Shown here piece by piece: positions 55,033 through 62,766 of a stretch of DNA of 64,000 nt. The notes under the pieces are model-generated. The model saw only the letters and a list, made by a program, of their open reading frames with translations. It ran no database searches and was not told the origin of the DNA. Source of the stretch: Oceanidesulfovibrio marinus (GTDB lineage Bacteria > Desulfobacterota > Desulfovibrionia > Desulfovibrionales > Desulfovibrionaceae). A program made the translations under genes and the position numbers. The first letter of the stretch is position 1; each line of letters opens with the position of its first letter. Where the stretch lies: contig NZ_CP039543.1 of assembly GCF_013085545.1 (NCBI RefSeq), positions 3,379,322-3,443,321 of the forward strand, read 5' to 3'.

Positions 55033-55323
55033 CTACCGGTTGGTGGTGCCGCCGGTGTTCAGTCGGCGGGGTGTGTTCTGCCGGTACGTGTCGTAGCTCA
55101 TATGGGAACCGTCCTGGCTCCCCGTCCAGCAGGGTGCGTAACCGTAACCGCGGTTCTGGTTGTTGTATGCGGCGTGGTTGTAGCCGTGTCCCATGCCCAT
55201 GCCGCATGGTCCGTGCCCATATCGATACCCCTGGCGGGCCGTGTTGGGGCCGGCGGCAAAGGAATGGCCGGCCAGGAGAATGAGCGCTGCGAAGAGTGTT
55301 GCGATGAAAAAGGCGTTGCGCAT
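55033..55323 (-). CDS. Small secreted Gly/Tyr/Asn/His-rich protein
   Basis: The product is 96 residues. A signal peptide ends at 'GHSFAAG' (AxA-type site). The mature part is rich in Gly, Tyr, His and Asn ('YGHGPCGMGMGHGYNH') and has two Cys. GAGGAG precedes ATG 55323. No family is recognised. A sigma-54 type promoter lies 42 nt upstream and a terminator downstream, so it forms its own unit. Confidence 0.7.
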   Translation of the reverse strand: MRNAFFIATLFAALILLAGHSFAAGPNTARQGYRYGHGPCGMGMGHGYNHAAYNNQNRGYGYAPCWTGSQDGSHMSYDTYRQNTPRRLNTGGTTNR

Positions 55324-55364
55324 GATGTCTGCTCCTCTTTTTTCGTTGCGTTCGACTCTAGAAA

Positions 55365-55381
55365 AGCATCACTCATGCCAA
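55365..55381 (-). promoter_or_regulatory. Candidate sigma-54 promoter
   Basis: On the minus strand TTGGCATGAGTGATGCT matches the -24/-12 consensus TTGGCACG-N4-TTGCT with two mismatches and the exact 10-nt spacing between GG and GC. The predicted start is about 32 nt before the ATG of the Gly/Tyr-rich gene. Confidence 0.6.
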
Positions 55382-55539
55382 ACCGACATGGTTCAGCTTA
55401 CAGGCTGCAATTGTTGATAAAAATGGAAATCAGGCTGCGCGGCGAGAGCTGAACAGGCGTATATAAAGTATACAGCGTGTCTAAAAGCTATACGAATAGT
55501 TCTGAAAGAAATGTACGGGTTGCGTGGCCGCCGTGCATC

Positions 55540-55571
55540 AAAAAGGCGACGGCTGGGCTGGCCGTCGCCTT
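55540..55571 (-). terminator. Rubredoxin terminator (minus strand)
   Basis: AAGGCGACGGC / GCCGTCGCCTT form an 11-bp perfect stem with a 7-nt loop; on the minus strand TTTTTG follows. It lies about 35 nt after the rubredoxin stop. Confidence 0.9.
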
Positions 55572-55605
55572 GCTGTGGAGAGCGCGCGAGTCGATCTGCT
55601 CCCGC

Positions 55606-55836
55606 TCATATGGTCGGTGTCTCGCACTTGGAAAGATCGTCCTTGGTGGAGCCCGGTCCGGCAAGGGGCTTGAAGCACTTCCTGGTCGCCCCGCAGATAG
55701 GGCACCGCCACGTATCGGGAAGGTCTTCGAACTTCGTGCCCTTGGGAATCTTGCCCTTGCGGTCGCCCTTGTCCGGGTCGTAGATGTAACCGCAGTTCAC
55801 GGTCTGACATTGGTACATTTCTTCCGGTCTGGACAT
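55606..55836 (-). CDS. Rubredoxin-like protein with C-x4-C first motif
   Basis: ATG 55836 (AAGGAGG upstream) gives 76 residues. The pattern is '[16 protein letters not shown]' ... '[13 protein letters not shown]', so the first iron-binding pair is C-x4-C instead of the usual C-x2-C. A tail of ~20 residues with an extra Cys follows. Rubredoxins are cytoplasmic one-electron carriers that often serve oxygen or superoxide reduction. C-x4-C rubredoxins have, as I recall, been described in Desulfovibrio as a second type. Confidence 0.88.
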   Translation of the reverse strand: MSRPEEMYQCQTVNCGYIYDPDKGDRKGKIPKGTKFEDLPDTWRCPICGATRKCFKPLAGPGSTKDDLSKCETPTI

Positions 55837-56095
55837 GCTGCCTCCTTGTGGGATGTCAATGAATCTGCTTGCGCCGCCAGACCCGTCGAGTGCATTGACG
55901 GGTCCACATCCCCTTACTATGAGAGTCAAACACGCCGAGCAAAAGTCAAGGCGCTGCGCGCGGTTTCGATGCCCTGAACAAAGGTTTTCAGCCAGGGCTT
56001 TTCCTTGGGGGACAAACCATGTAGAGAGGCGTCTCCCGCAGTCGCAGCCGTTTACATTCATGCATCCAAGTCAGTCTGTGCAACCGGAGGCTCAC

Positions 56096-57268
56096 GTGTC
56101 CGAAGAACACGTCGTCAACAAGACCCTCGACTCGATCAACGAACGAATTCGCAAAGGCAAGGCCGTTGTCCTGACGGCCGAAGAGATGACCAAAGCCGTG
56201 TCCGAGATGGGCAAGGTGGAGGCGGCCAAGGAGGTGGACGTCGTCACCACCGGCACGTTCTCGCCCATGTGCTCCTCGGGCATGCTCTTCAACATCGGCC
56301 AGCGCGGGGAGTCCATGCGCGTCTCCCAGATGACGGTCAACGATGTGCCGGCCTACGCCGGCATCGCCGCCGTGGACTGCTACCTGGGCGCCACCGAGAC
56401 CTCCCTGGACGATCCGCTGAACAAGGTCTACCCCGGCGAGTTCAAGTACGGCGGCGGCCACGTCATCGAGGACCTGGTCCGCGGCCGCTCGGTGCACATC
56501 ACGGCCTCGTCCTACGGCACGGACTGCTACCCCCGCCGCTCTCTGGAGCTGGACGTGACGCTGGAGGATCTGCCCTTTGCGCAGCTTCTCAACCCGCGCA
56601 ATGGCTACCAGAACTACAACGTGGCCGTGAACCTGGACGACAAGATCATCTACACATACATGGGGCCGCTCAAGCCGGGCGTGCGCAATGCGAACTTCGC
56701 CACGGCCGGCTGTCTCTCGCCGCTTTTCAACGATCCCCTGTTCAAAACCATCGGCCTGGGCACCAAGATATTCCTGGGCGGCGGCGTGGGCTGGGTGCTG
56801 GGTCCTGGCACGCAGCACAACCCGTCCCCGCCGCGCACGGAGCGGGGCGTTCCCACCCGGCCCGCCGGCACCATGATGGTGCGCGGGGAGATGAAGAACA
56901 TGGACGGCCGCTTCCTGCGCGGCGTCTCCATGCTGGGCTACGGCTGCTCCCTGGCAGTGGGGCTGGGCGTGCCCATCCCCGTGCTCAACGAGGAGATCGC
57001 CTGGTACACCGGCGTCTCGGATGAGGACATCATCATGCCGGTGAAGGATTACGGCGAGGACTACCCCAAGGGTTCGCCCCGGGTGCTGGCAGAGGTGAGC
57101 TACGCCGATCTCAAGAGCGGCCAGATAGAGCTGATGGGCAAGAAGGTGCAGACCGTGCCCATGACGAGCTACATGCTCTCGCTTGAAGTGGCCGAGACGC
57201 TCAAGAGCTGGATTCTCGAAAAAGGCTTCACCCTGACAGCTCCGCAGGAGCTGTTGCCGTCATCCTGA
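56096..57268 (+). CDS. Homocysteine biosynthesis protein (DUF39 / HcyBio)
   Basis: GTG 56096 is chosen because GGAGG lies 5 nt upstream and conserved sequence begins there; ATG 56060 is in frame but has no binding site. The product is 390 residues and matches the DUF39 family ('TTGTFSPMCSSGMLFN', 'PSPPRTERGVPTRPAGTMM', 'RGVSMLGYGCSLAVGLGVP'). In methanogens and sulfate reducers these proteins help convert aspartate semialdehyde and sulfide to homocysteine. Conserved Cys in 'CSSG' and 'YGCS' are candidate functional residues. It overlaps the next gene by 1 nt. Confidence 0.88.
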   Translation: MSEEHVVNKTLDSINERIRKGKAVVLTAEEMTKAVSEMGKVEAAKEVDVVTTGTFSPMCSSGMLFNIGQRGESMRVSQMTVNDVPAYAGIAAVDCYLGATETSLDDPLNKVYPGEFKYGGGHVIEDLVRGRSVHITASSYGTDCYPRRSLELDVTLEDLPFAQLLNPRNGYQNYNVAVNLDDKIIYTYMGPLKPGVRNANFATAGCLSPLFNDPLFKTIGLGTKIFLGGGVGWVLGPGTQHNPSPPRTERGVPTRPAGTMMVRGEMKNMDGRFLRGVSMLGYGCSLAVGLGVPIPVLNEEIAWYTGVSDEDIIMPVKDYGEDYPKGSPRVLAEVSYADLKSGQIELMGKKVQTVPMTSYMLSLEVAETLKSWILEKGFTLTAPQELLPSS

Positions 57269-58077
57269 TGCAGCTGGCAGCGCTCAACGAAAAGCTCGAC
57301 CGCCTGCGCGGCGTCATGGATGATCTGACTCCCGCGCTGCTTGCCGTGTCCGGCGGTCTGGACAGCAGGCTGCTCGCCCACCTGTGTTGGGAGTGGGAGC
57401 ACGACGTGGAGGCGGTGTTTTTCCGCGGCGTGCATGTGAGCCCCTCGGATGCGTCCTGGGCGCGCGCCTGGCTCCACGACAGCGGCCAGCCCTACCACGT
57501 GCTCTCGTTCAATCCGGTGAGCAATCCCAAGGTCTACGCCAACTGCCGGCTGCGCTGCTACTACTGCAAGACTGCGTGCTTCTCCAAGGCGCGCTACCTG
57601 GCCAACGAGCGCTCCATTCCGTACCTGCTGGACGGCAGCAATGTCTCGGATACGGAGGAGTACCGTCCTGGCAGGCAGGCCCTGCTGGAGCTCGATGTGC
57701 AGAGCCCCTTCGTGCTGGCCGGCATGACCAAGGACGACATCCGCGCGGCGGCGCGGCTGACCAAGCTGGAACGGCCCAACCAGCCGTCGCGGCCATGCCT
57801 GCTCACCCGACTGGAGTACGGCATCCCGCCGTCCGAGGAGTGCCTGGCTCGGCTGGGCCTGGCCGAGGATGCGCTTTGCCGCATGGGGTTACGCCAGTTC
57901 CGGCTGCGGGTAACGCGCTCCGGCGCCGCCCTGCACATAGCCCGGGAGGAGGCGGCCACGTGGTACGCCATCCGCGACTGGGCCATGGCGCGGTTGGTGG
58001 AGGAAGGGTTCGAGGACGTGGGCGTGGTGTTCACCACCAGGCTCTCGGGCTTTTTCGACAGAAACAAGGACAAATAA
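57268..58077 (+). CDS. LarE-like PP-loop sulfur transferase
   Basis: The product is 269 residues. The PP-loop 'SGGLDSRLL' binds ATP; 'CRLRCYYCKTACF' is a Cys group and 'RPCLLTRLEYG' matches the LarE region with the sulfur-donating Cys. LarE moves sulfur to a nickel-pincer cofactor; homologues have other sulfur-transfer roles. Translational coupling (TGATG) to the DUF39 gene suggests a sulfur-assimilation role here. No larB or larC is near. Confidence 0.82.
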   Translation: MQLAALNEKLDRLRGVMDDLTPALLAVSGGLDSRLLAHLCWEWEHDVEAVFFRGVHVSPSDASWARAWLHDSGQPYHVLSFNPVSNPKVYANCRLRCYYCKTACFSKARYLANERSIPYLLDGSNVSDTEEYRPGRQALLELDVQSPFVLAGMTKDDIRAAARLTKLERPNQPSRPCLLTRLEYGIPPSEECLARLGLAEDALCRMGLRQFRLRVTRSGAALHIAREEAATWYAIRDWAMARLVEEGFEDVGVVFTTRLSGFFDRNKDK

Positions 58078-58241
58078 GTCCGCGGTGCCTATTCTCGCGC
58101 TGGACAATTATTTCCAGTTTTATTATTCGGACTCTTTCCGCTGATCTCGGCAGTCCTGCCGATACCTACGGACTTTCACACATGCGCCGCCCCTGCGCCA
58201 CTTTGCGGGTCCGGCGCGACACTATACTGAAGGAGCTGACT

Positions 58242-58352
58242 ATGTCCCGTCACAAGAAGCATGAGCGCGCTAAAGAGCTCGATCGCAAGCGTCATCGCCG
58301 CAAAGAGCGCCTCAAAGAGCGCATCAAGGAAGCCAAGCAGGCCAAATCCTAG
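58242..58352 (+). CDS. 36-residue very basic protein
   Basis: The frame from ATG 58242 ends at TAG 58350-58352. AAGGAG lies 6 nt upstream and TATACT at 58223-58228 could be its -10 box. The peptide is almost all Lys, Arg, Glu, His and Ala ('HKKHERAKELDRKRHRRKER') and should be one long charged helix. Good translation signals in a gap between genes support it. It may bind nucleic acid or ribosomes; that is a guess. Confidence 0.6.
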   Translation: MSRHKKHERAKELDRKRHRRKERLKERIKEAKQAKS

Positions 58353-58390
58353 TCGGCCTTCCGCCCGTTTTTCCCTGCAGGTCGTTTCCC

Positions 58391-58411
58391 GGCCGGGTAT
58401 CGCACCCGGCC
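58391..58411 (+). terminator. Hairpin after the 36-codon gene
   Basis: GGCCGGGT and ACCCGGCC form a perfect 8-bp stem with a 5-nt loop. No strong T-tract follows, so termination is uncertain. Confidence 0.45.
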
Positions 58412-58537
58412 GTCAGGCGCAGGAAGCGCGCCTTCCCGCTGACGGCCTGTTCCAGGACGCACGCTCGGATTCCACGCCTTGCTGCTGACCTGCCCCGTGC
58501 GCATACGCGCGGCAGGAAAAGCTCGCCTCCCGGTGCG

Positions 58538-58566
58538 TTGACAAGCACCGGTTCGCTGCTTACTTG
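58538..58566 (+). promoter_or_regulatory. Candidate promoter for the FmdB-like gene
   Basis: A perfect TTGACA (58538-58543) is followed after 17 nt by TACTTG (58561-58566). The -10 is weak. Confidence 0.4.
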
Positions 58567-58622
58567 CAGTGTTGTCGTCCGATTTATTTCGAGATTTCAC
58601 TATTCCATCGTGGAGGCTCGTC

Positions 58623-58994
58623 ATGCCTATTTATGAATATCGTTGCGAGGATTGCGGACAAATTTTCGAGGAGTGGCAGAAAAACTTCGACGAAAAGAAG
58701 GTCAACTGCCCGGTCTGCGGCCACAACTCCGAACGCATCATCTCCAATACCTCGTTCATCCTCAAGGGCTCCGGCTGGTACGTCACTGACTACTGCGACC
58801 GCAAGTCCAGCTCGTCCGGTAACGGCTCGTCTGGTAACGGCTCCTCCGGCAACGGCAATGGCACGTCCGGCAAGAAGGCCGATTCCAACGGCTCATCCGG
58901 CGCGTCCAAGTCCGACGCCAAGACCACGGCTTCCAAGTCCAAGCCGGCCGAGAGCAAGCCTGCCGCCAAGTCCTCCGGATCGGCGCAGGCGTAA
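58623..58994 (+). CDS. FmdB-family zinc-ribbon protein with Ser/Gly/Lys-rich tail
   Basis: ATG 58623 gives 123 residues. The first ~50 are the FmdB regulatory domain: 'MPIYEYRCEDCG' and 'CPVCG' form the zinc ribbon, followed by 'SFILKGSGWYVTDY'. The remaining ~70 residues are low-complexity Ser, Gly, Asn and Lys with a repeated SGNGS pattern. The family is tied to regulation of formamide and amide genes in a few cases, but is mostly of unknown function. It precedes purB. Confidence 0.88.
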   Translation: MPIYEYRCEDCGQIFEEWQKNFDEKKVNCPVCGHNSERIISNTSFILKGSGWYVTDYCDRKSSSSGNGSSGNGSSGNGNGTSGKKADSNGSSGASKSDAKTTASKSKPAESKPAAKSSGSAQA

Positions 58995-59078
58995 CGCCGC
59001 GAAATTTCATGCAGTCCCTGGGCAGCCCGCACACGGCTGCCCATTTTTTTCAGGTCCATACCTTCAGGAAGACCACCG

Positions 59079-60377
59079 ATGATCGAACGCTACACACGTC
59101 CCGAGATGGCTGCGCTCTGGAGCCTTGAAAACAAGTTCAAAGCCTGGCTCGAAGTGGAGATCGCCATCTGCGAGGGCTGGCACGAACTCGGCCGCATCCC
59201 CGCGGACGCCATGCGCGACATCCGCGAGAAATCCGCCATCGACGTGGATCGCATCCTCGAGATCGAGGAGACCACCCGCCACGACGTCATCGCATTCCTC
59301 ACCGCGCTGGAGGAAAAAGTCGGCCCGGCCGCGCGCTTTATCCATCTGGGCTGCACCTCCTCCGACATCGTGGACACGGCTAACGCCCTGTTGCTCATGC
59401 GGGCCGGCGCCAAGGTGGACGAGGACATGGGCCTGCTCCTGGAGACTCTGGAAGAGCTCGCCTTCAAGCACAAGTCCGTGCTCTGCATGGGCCGCACCCA
59501 CGGCATCCACGCCGAGCCCACCAGCTTCGGCCTCAAGATGGCCGGGTACTACGCCGAGTTCACGCGCCACCGCGAGCGCTTGGCCAGCGCGCGGGAGTCC
59601 GTGCGCGTGGGCAAGATCTCCGGCGCCGTGGGCACGTACGCCAACCTCGACCCCGAGGTGGAGCGCATCGCCTGCGAGCGTCTGGGTCTGGCCGTGGACC
59701 CCGTGTCCACGCAGATTGTGCAGCGCGACCGCTACGCCCACTTCTTCACGGCCCTGGGCGTTGCCGCCGGCGGTCTGGAGCGCCTCGCCGTGGAGCTGCG
59801 CCATCTGCAGCGCACCGAGGTCCTGGAAGCCGAGGAAGGATTCGCCAAGGGGCAGAAGGGCTCCTCGGCCATGCCGCACAAGAAGAACCCCATTTCCGCC
59901 GAGAACCTGACCGGCCTTATGCGCCTGGTGCGCTCCAACTCCCTGGCCTCCATGGAGGACCAGGCCCTCTGGCACGAGCGCGACATCAGCCACTCCTCGG
60001 TGGAGCGCGTGATCATGCCGGACAGCACCATTCTCATGGACTACGCCCTTGCCCGCATGCGCGGCGTGCTGGACCGGCTGGTGATCAAGCCGGAGAACAT
60101 GCTGCGCAACATGGAGCGCTCTTACGGGCTGGTGTACTCCCAGCGCGTGCTGCTGGCGCTGGTGGAGGCGGGCATGGACCGCCAGGAAGCGTACGTGCTG
60201 GTGCAGCGCCAGGCCATGCGCGCCTGGGAGGAGGGCCGCTCCTTCGAGACGTTCGTGCGCGGCGACGAGGAGATCTGCGGCAAGCTGACGCCTGAGGCCC
60301 TGGACGCCGCCTTTGATCCCGGCTATTTCCTCCGCCATGAGGATTTGATCTTCAAACGCGTCTTCGGTCGCTCCTGA
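59079..60377 (+). CDS. purB: Adenylosuccinate lyase
   Basis: The product is 432 residues. The fumarase-superfamily signature 'GSSAMPHKKNPISAEN' is near residue 263, with 'HLGCTSSDIVDTANA' and 'GRTHGIHAEPTSFG' upstream. It acts twice in purine synthesis, on SAICAR and adenylosuccinate. It is followed after 42 nt by pyrE. Confidence 0.97.
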   Translation: MIERYTRPEMAALWSLENKFKAWLEVEIAICEGWHELGRIPADAMRDIREKSAIDVDRILEIEETTRHDVIAFLTALEEKVGPAARFIHLGCTSSDIVDTANALLLMRAGAKVDEDMGLLLETLEELAFKHKSVLCMGRTHGIHAEPTSFGLKMAGYYAEFTRHRERLASARESVRVGKISGAVGTYANLDPEVERIACERLGLAVDPVSTQIVQRDRYAHFFTALGVAAGGLERLAVELRHLQRTEVLEAEEGFAKGQKGSSAMPHKKNPISAENLTGLMRLVRSNSLASMEDQALWHERDISHSSVERVIMPDSTILMDYALARMRGVLDRLVIKPENMLRNMERSYGLVYSQRVLLALVEAGMDRQEAYVLVQRQAMRAWEEGRSFETFVRGDEEICGKLTPEALDAAFDPGYFLRHEDLIFKRVFGRS

Positions 60378-60405
60378 TCGAGCCGCTGCCCGCAACAAAT
60401 TACTG

Positions 60406-60421
60406 ACGAAGGAGCCTTCGT
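60406..60421 (+). promoter_or_regulatory. Hairpin covering the pyrE ribosome binding site and start
   Basis: ACGAAG-GAGC-CTTCGT is a perfect 6-bp stem with a 4-nt loop. It contains the AAGGAG binding site and the first two bases of the GTG start codon (60420-60422). Confidence 0.55.
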
Positions 60422-61025
60422 GAACATCGACTCCAAAGAGTCCAGACGCGAGCGCCTGGCCGCACTGCTGATCGAGAAATCGTATCGCGAGGGCGACTTC
60501 ACGCTCACCTCCGGCCGCAAGAGCGACTACTACTTCGACTGCAAGCAGACCGCCCTGCATCCCGAGGGCGGCTATCTGCTCGGCAAGCTGCTGCTGGCCG
60601 AGGTGCTGGCCATGGGCGAGTCGATCCACGGCGTCGGCGGCATGACGTTGGGCGCCGATCCGCTGGTTTCCGCCGTGAGCGTGCTGTCTCATGCCGAGGT
60701 GCTGGCCGGCCGGGTGAACGCCCGTCCGCTGCCCGCCTTCATCGTGCGCAAGAAACCCAAGGGCCATGGCACGGATCAATATCTGGAGGGGCTTGCCAAC
60801 TTCCCGACTGGCGCGCCGGTGGTGATGCTGGAGGACGTGGTGACCACGGGCGGAACCCTGCTTACAGCGTGCGAACGCGTCGCCGCGGCCGGGCTCCGGG
60901 TTGCAGGCATTGTCAGCGTGCTGGACCGTCAAGAAGGCGGCGCCGAGGCCATTGCCCAGGCCGGGTATCATTTGGTCAGCTTGTTCACCCGATCCTCGCT
61001 GCTGAAGGCCGCAGGCCGCGGCTAA
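60420..61025 (+). CDS. pyrE: Orotate phosphoribosyltransferase
   Basis: The product is 201 residues from GTG 60420. 'TLTSGRKSDYYFDCK' is the orotate-binding region and 'MLEDVVTTGGTLLTA' is the PRPP-binding motif. It makes OMP in pyrimidine synthesis. It is the second gene of a purB-pyrE unit that ends at a small terminator. Confidence 0.95.
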   Translation: MNIDSKESRRERLAALLIEKSYREGDFTLTSGRKSDYYFDCKQTALHPEGGYLLGKLLLAEVLAMGESIHGVGGMTLGADPLVSAVSVLSHAEVLAGRVNARPLPAFIVRKKPKGHGTDQYLEGLANFPTGAPVVMLEDVVTTGGTLLTACERVAAAGLRVAGIVSVLDRQEGGAEAIAQAGYHLVSLFTRSSLLKAAGRG

Positions 61026-61082
61026 TCTACTCTATGGACAATATTCGGGGTGTGGGATACGTGAGAGTCTACACAACGCCCT

Positions 61083-61104
61083 GGATGTAACATCCGTATT
61101 TTTT
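61083..61104 (+). terminator. Terminator after pyrE
   Basis: GGATG-TAA-CATCC is followed by GTATTTTTT. The stem is only 5 bp, but the T-run is good. Confidence 0.55.
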
Positions 61105-61135
61105 ACAGAAAATGTAGAGAAAGTGCCGAGAACTC

Positions 61136-61165
61136 TTGACCCTGGAAGTATTAATCTGATATAAT
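61136..61165 (+). promoter_or_regulatory. Strong sigma-70 type promoter
   Basis: TTGACC (61136-61141) and a perfect TATAAT (61160-61165) are spaced by 18 nt. TATAAC at 61175 is a second -10-like box. The predicted start is near 61172, almost 300 nt before the next gene. Confidence 0.65.
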
Positions 61166-61171
61166 TGAATT

Positions 61172-61328
61172 TAGTATAACCAGGAATGAGCCGGAAGCTC
61201 CAGTGCGGGCGCAGGAGCACGAATTTTTGTGGTGTTAAGAAAATAGCAAATTTTCCGAGAGGTAAGCAGAACCGAAACAGCTGACCGGGGGGACAGCGCT
61301 CGGATTTGATGTCAGTCGAACAGAGCCT
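61172..61328 (+). ncRNA. Possible structured leader RNA or small RNA
   Basis: Downstream of the sigma-70 promoter are a hairpin (GCTCC-AG-TGCG/CGCA-GGAGC, 61197-61218) followed by ATTTTTG, and a helix CCGAG (61255-61259) / CTCGG (61299-61303) enclosing a GCTGACC/GGACAGC stem. I could not match it to a known riboswitch class. It could also be enhancer DNA for the sigma-54 promoter. Confidence 0.3.
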
Positions 61329-61345
61329 TTGGCACGGTTCGTGCT
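61329..61345 (+). promoter_or_regulatory. Near-consensus sigma-54 promoter
   Basis: TTGGCACG-GTTC-GTGCT matches the TTGGCACG-N4-TTGCT consensus at all but one defined position, with GG and GC separated by exactly 10 nt. The predicted start is near 61356, about 108 nt before the GTG of the L,D-transpeptidase gene. Confidence 0.75.
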
Positions 61346-61463
61346 GGAATGGGGAGCCTGCGATTGAGTAACACTATGAAAAGGACCAGGCCCGGACTTC
61401 GGCTTCCGGGGTTGGGCCGTCCGCTGCCGAGCAACGTAGCGGAATCGCCGTAAGGAGGAGACT

Positions 61464-62765
61464 GTGCGCGTTTTCGCAGTTCTTCTGGCTCTTTTGATGA
61501 TCCTGTCCGCCCCCGGAATTGCTGCTGCAGGCGATTCGGGCGTTCAGGCGGCCAAAGTGGGATGGGATGCCCACATCAGCGGTCATTCCGCTGGCCCGCC
61601 GCTTCTCATTGGCGTCAGCAAAAAAAATCAGCAACTGTATCTTTTCCAGCAGAGAAGTCCGCTCGCCGTCAAGCAGAGCTTTGTCTGTACCACGGGCGAG
61701 ATGACCGGCGACAAGTTCATCGAGGGTGACTTGCGCACTCCAGAGGGCGTCTACTTTACCGAGCGCCGGCTGGACAGCGGTCTGGACCCTGATCTGTATG
61801 GCAAGCTCGCCTACACGCTCAATTTTCCCAACCCCGTGGACAGGCTCAAGGGCAAGACTGGCTCCGGCATCTGGATTCATGGCCGCGGCCATGCCGTGAC
61901 CCCGCGCGAGACCAAGGGGTGCGTTGCTTTGTACAACCCGGACATGTCCAGGCTGGAAAACGACCTCGACATCGGTCTGCCCGTCATCATTGCCGAGGAT
62001 CTGGAATGGAATCCCGGTGATTCAAATGCCCCGGCTCCGGAGAACCTGGAGGTCCTGGTCAAGCAGTGGGCTCTGGCCTGGCAGGCGCAGTCCGACAAGT
62101 TTTTTGATTTCTACGATTCGGAGAAGTTCACCAAGGCGCAGGGAACCACCTTCGCGGCGTTCCGCCAGCACAAGGAGTCCCTGTTTCACCATCTGGACTG
62201 GATTCAGGTCGCCGCCAACGACGTGATCGTCCTGCCCGGACCCGATTACTGGGTGACGGTGTTTTCACAGTACTACCGGTCCCCGAATCTGACGAGCGCG
62301 GGCGTCAAACGGCTGTATTGGCAAAAGGAGGCCGATGGCGCGCTACGCATTGTGGGCAAGGAGTTCCTTGAAGGGGACGCCGCCTTGGCCCAAAAGCTGG
62401 AGAAAGAGTACCTGCAGCGGGTGACAACGGAAATGAACGGGTTTGTGGATGCCTGGCGCTCCTCGTGGGAGCGCGGCGATCTCGATGCCTACGCGCAGTA
62501 TTACGACAAGAACGCCAATCAGGGGGGACGCCGCGGCATCGAAGCGATCCGCGAGCACAAGCAGGTCGTCTGGCGTGACCAGCCTCCGCAGCGCATTTCC
62601 ATCAAGGATATGAACGTGTCTCTGGATCCGCGGGGGGTTCAGATCAGGTTCAGGCAGAAGTACGAAGCTGCGGGAAATTATTCCGACCTGGGATTGAAGA
62701 CTTTGGTCGTCGCCCCTACCAAGAAGGGCTGGCGCATTCTCAGCGAGGACTGGAGAGTCCTGTAG
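61464..62765 (+). CDS. L,D-transpeptidase (YkuD) with C-terminal NTF2-like domain
   Basis: GTG 61464 has AAGGAGGAG 5 nt upstream; the product is 433 residues. A signal peptide ends near 'PGIAAAGD'. The YkuD domain (~45-180) carries 'IHGRGHAVTPRETKGCVAL', with catalytic His and Cys in the usual HG...GC arrangement, though the residue before GC is Lys rather than Ser. The last ~110 residues are an NTF2/SnoaL-like domain ('AWRSSWERGDLDAYAQYY'). It would form 3-3 cross-links or attach proteins to peptidoglycan in the periplasm. It is 1 nt from the next gene. Confidence 0.9.
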   Translation: MRVFAVLLALLMILSAPGIAAAGDSGVQAAKVGWDAHISGHSAGPPLLIGVSKKNQQLYLFQQRSPLAVKQSFVCTTGEMTGDKFIEGDLRTPEGVYFTERRLDSGLDPDLYGKLAYTLNFPNPVDRLKGKTGSGIWIHGRGHAVTPRETKGCVALYNPDMSRLENDLDIGLPVIIAEDLEWNPGDSNAPAPENLEVLVKQWALAWQAQSDKFFDFYDSEKFTKAQGTTFAAFRQHKESLFHHLDWIQVAANDVIVLPGPDYWVTVFSQYYRSPNLTSAGVKRLYWQKEADGALRIVGKEFLEGDAALAQKLEKEYLQRVTTEMNGFVDAWRSSWERGDLDAYAQYYDKNANQGGRRGIEAIREHKQVVWRDQPPQRISIKDMNVSLDPRGVQIRFRQKYEAAGNYSDLGLKTLVVAPTKKGWRILSEDWRVL

Positions 62766-62766
62766 A

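Larger units (their letters stand above)
61026..61463. other. 438-nt gene-free region between pyrE and the L,D-transpeptidase operon
   Basis: The region contains, in order, a pyrE terminator (61083-61104), a strong sigma-70 promoter (61136-61165), a hairpin with T-run (61197-61227), a nested structure closed by CCGAG/CTCGG (61255-61303), a near-perfect sigma-54 promoter (61329-61345) and a GC-rich structured leader before AAGGAGGAG. I see no credible reading frame in it. Confidence 0.6.

Noticed and set aside
61172-61463. Possible c-di-GMP or guanidine riboswitch
   Set aside because: CCGAGAGG resembles part of the guanidine-I motif, but the second conserved block and the c-di-GMP core are absent.
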